This document shows, one piece after another, positions 5,820 through 6,354 of a DNA stretch of 6,354 bases. Position 1 is the stretch's first letter. Each line of letters opens with the position of its first letter. The translations under genes and the position numbers were made by a program. This DNA comes from JANLQX01 sp043775075 (lineage in GTDB: Bacteria; Actinomycetota; Acidimicrobiia; Acidimicrobiales; JANYDT01). Under the pieces are notes generated by a model. That model searched no databases. It was given only the letters and a program-made list of their open reading frames with translations, and had not been told where the DNA came from. The stretch spans positions 1 to 6,354 of the forward strand of contig JAYVSS010000260.1 in assembly GCA_043775075.1 (NCBI GenBank). Reading direction: 5' to 3'.

Positions 5820-6354
5820 AACGACGCCCGCACCATTGACGCCGCCAGAACCAGAAGCAGGATGCCGAGCATCACGTTCGAGATCTTCGGGTCGAGGCCG
5901 ACAAAGGCCCGGGCGGCGATGAGCGAGACAACGGCTCCAGCACCACCGACGACAAGACCGAGGGGCACATCGGAGTTGCCACGTCGATGGTTGCGCCACG
6001 TGGCAAACGCCGCCGTGGGAACGATGGCTACTAGCGACGTCCCCTTGGCCAGCGCCGTCGGCATGGACGCCAGCAGCACCATCCCCGGCACCATGATGAA
6101 ACCCCCACCGACACCAAGCAACCCCGAGAGCACACCGGTGAGAAGGCCGAGCACGAGCAGGCCAGCGTCTACCGAACCCCCGAGGTGCATCGGGTCGGTG
6201 CTGACCGTGCCCAACACGAGGCGGGCGGCGGCGACCACGAGGAGGGTGGCGAACGCCAGACGAATGACTCGAATGGGCAACCGATCGAGCAGCCGGGTTC
6301 CGATCTCGGCCCCCACTAATCCGCCGGCGACCAACAACGCGGCGACGAACAGAT
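5777..6354 (-). CDS. TSUP (TauE/SafE) family membrane permease, C-terminal part
   Basis: The last 191 residues of a TauE/SafE (TSUP) permease; the N-terminus lies beyond the window. Members move sulfite, sulfonates or other organic anions across the cytoplasmic membrane; the substrate here is unknown. Visible residues 1-49 are the end of the first internal repeat, with the typical GGLVGAEIGTRLLDRLP (10-26). The second repeat opens at about 65 with the hallmark TGVLSGLLGVGGGFIMVP (72-89), followed by TALAKGTSLVAIVPTA (99-114) and further hydrophobic segments to about 173. A short polar tail ends the protein. A typical member has about 250-300 residues, so some 60-100 are missing. The frame is open to the window edge; a TTG at 6337 is in frame, but coding sequence continues past it and it should not be taken as the start. 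Its 3' end overlaps the AtuA gene by 43 bp. Confidence 0.9.
   Translation of the reverse strand, partial: LFVAALLVAGGLVGAEIGTRLLDRLPIRVIRLAFATLLVVAAARLVLGTVSTDPMHLGGSVDAGLLVLGLLTGVLSGLLGVGGGFIMVPGMVLLASMPTALAKGTSLVAIVPTAAFATWRNHRRGNSDVPLGLVVGGAGAVVSLIAARAFVGLDPKISNVMLGILLLVLAASMVRASFQPTGESDPIGETG

Noticed and set aside
3975..6354. AtuA and TSUP permease as one operon for sulfur or terpene compounds
   Set aside because: The genes are on opposite strands and converge, so they cannot share a transcript; no further evidence links them.

Overview
The window is GC-rich bacterial DNA with almost no non-coding space. It has GTG starts, 4-nt start/stop overlaps, convergent genes that overlap at their 3' ends, and one possible leaderless promoter. 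These traits, with an actinobacterial-looking Lgt and a MutT1-like Nudix protein, suggest a free-living high-GC actinobacterium. An Acidimicrobiia-type lineage is a guess; nothing in the sequence fixes the taxon. No RNA gene, mobile element, CRISPR array or phage gene is visible.

Layout: (1) 1-901, minus: the first 300 residues of a GlcD/D-2-hydroxyglutarate-dehydrogenase-like FAD-linked oxidase, cut by the window edge. (2) 902-959: a 58-bp divergent gap. (3) 960-1829, plus: lgt, prolipoprotein diacylglyceryl transferase. (4) 1802-3848, minus: a compact three-gene unit transcribed in the order EamA/DMT transporter (2880-3848), Nudix hydrolase (2419-2883), small lipoprotein of unknown function (1802-2422). 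The genes are joined by ATGA and GTGA overlaps. The lipoprotein gene converges on lgt and overlaps it by 28 bp. (5) 3849-3974: a 126-bp divergent regulatory gap holding a perfect 12-bp inverted repeat with a second, smaller inverted repeat nested inside it. (6) 3975-5819, plus: a full-length two-domain AtuA-family (DUF1446) protein. (7) 5777-6354, minus: the C-terminal part of a TSUP (TauE/SafE) membrane permease, cut by the window edge and overlapping the AtuA gene by 43 bp.

How they fit together: Lgt lipidates the cysteine of prolipoproteins, and its convergent neighbour encodes a probable substrate. The transporter, Nudix enzyme and lipoprotein are very likely co-translated, but no common pathway is evident. 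The AtuA-family gene stands alone, without the carboxylase and CoA-ligase genes known from terpene catabolism, and shares its upstream region with the transporter unit. Most of the window is ordinary chromosomal housekeeping or catabolic sequence. I found no convincing new multi-gene system. The points most worth a second look are the nested inverted repeat, the 9-bp in-frame minisatellite in the Nudix gene, and the orphan AtuA gene.
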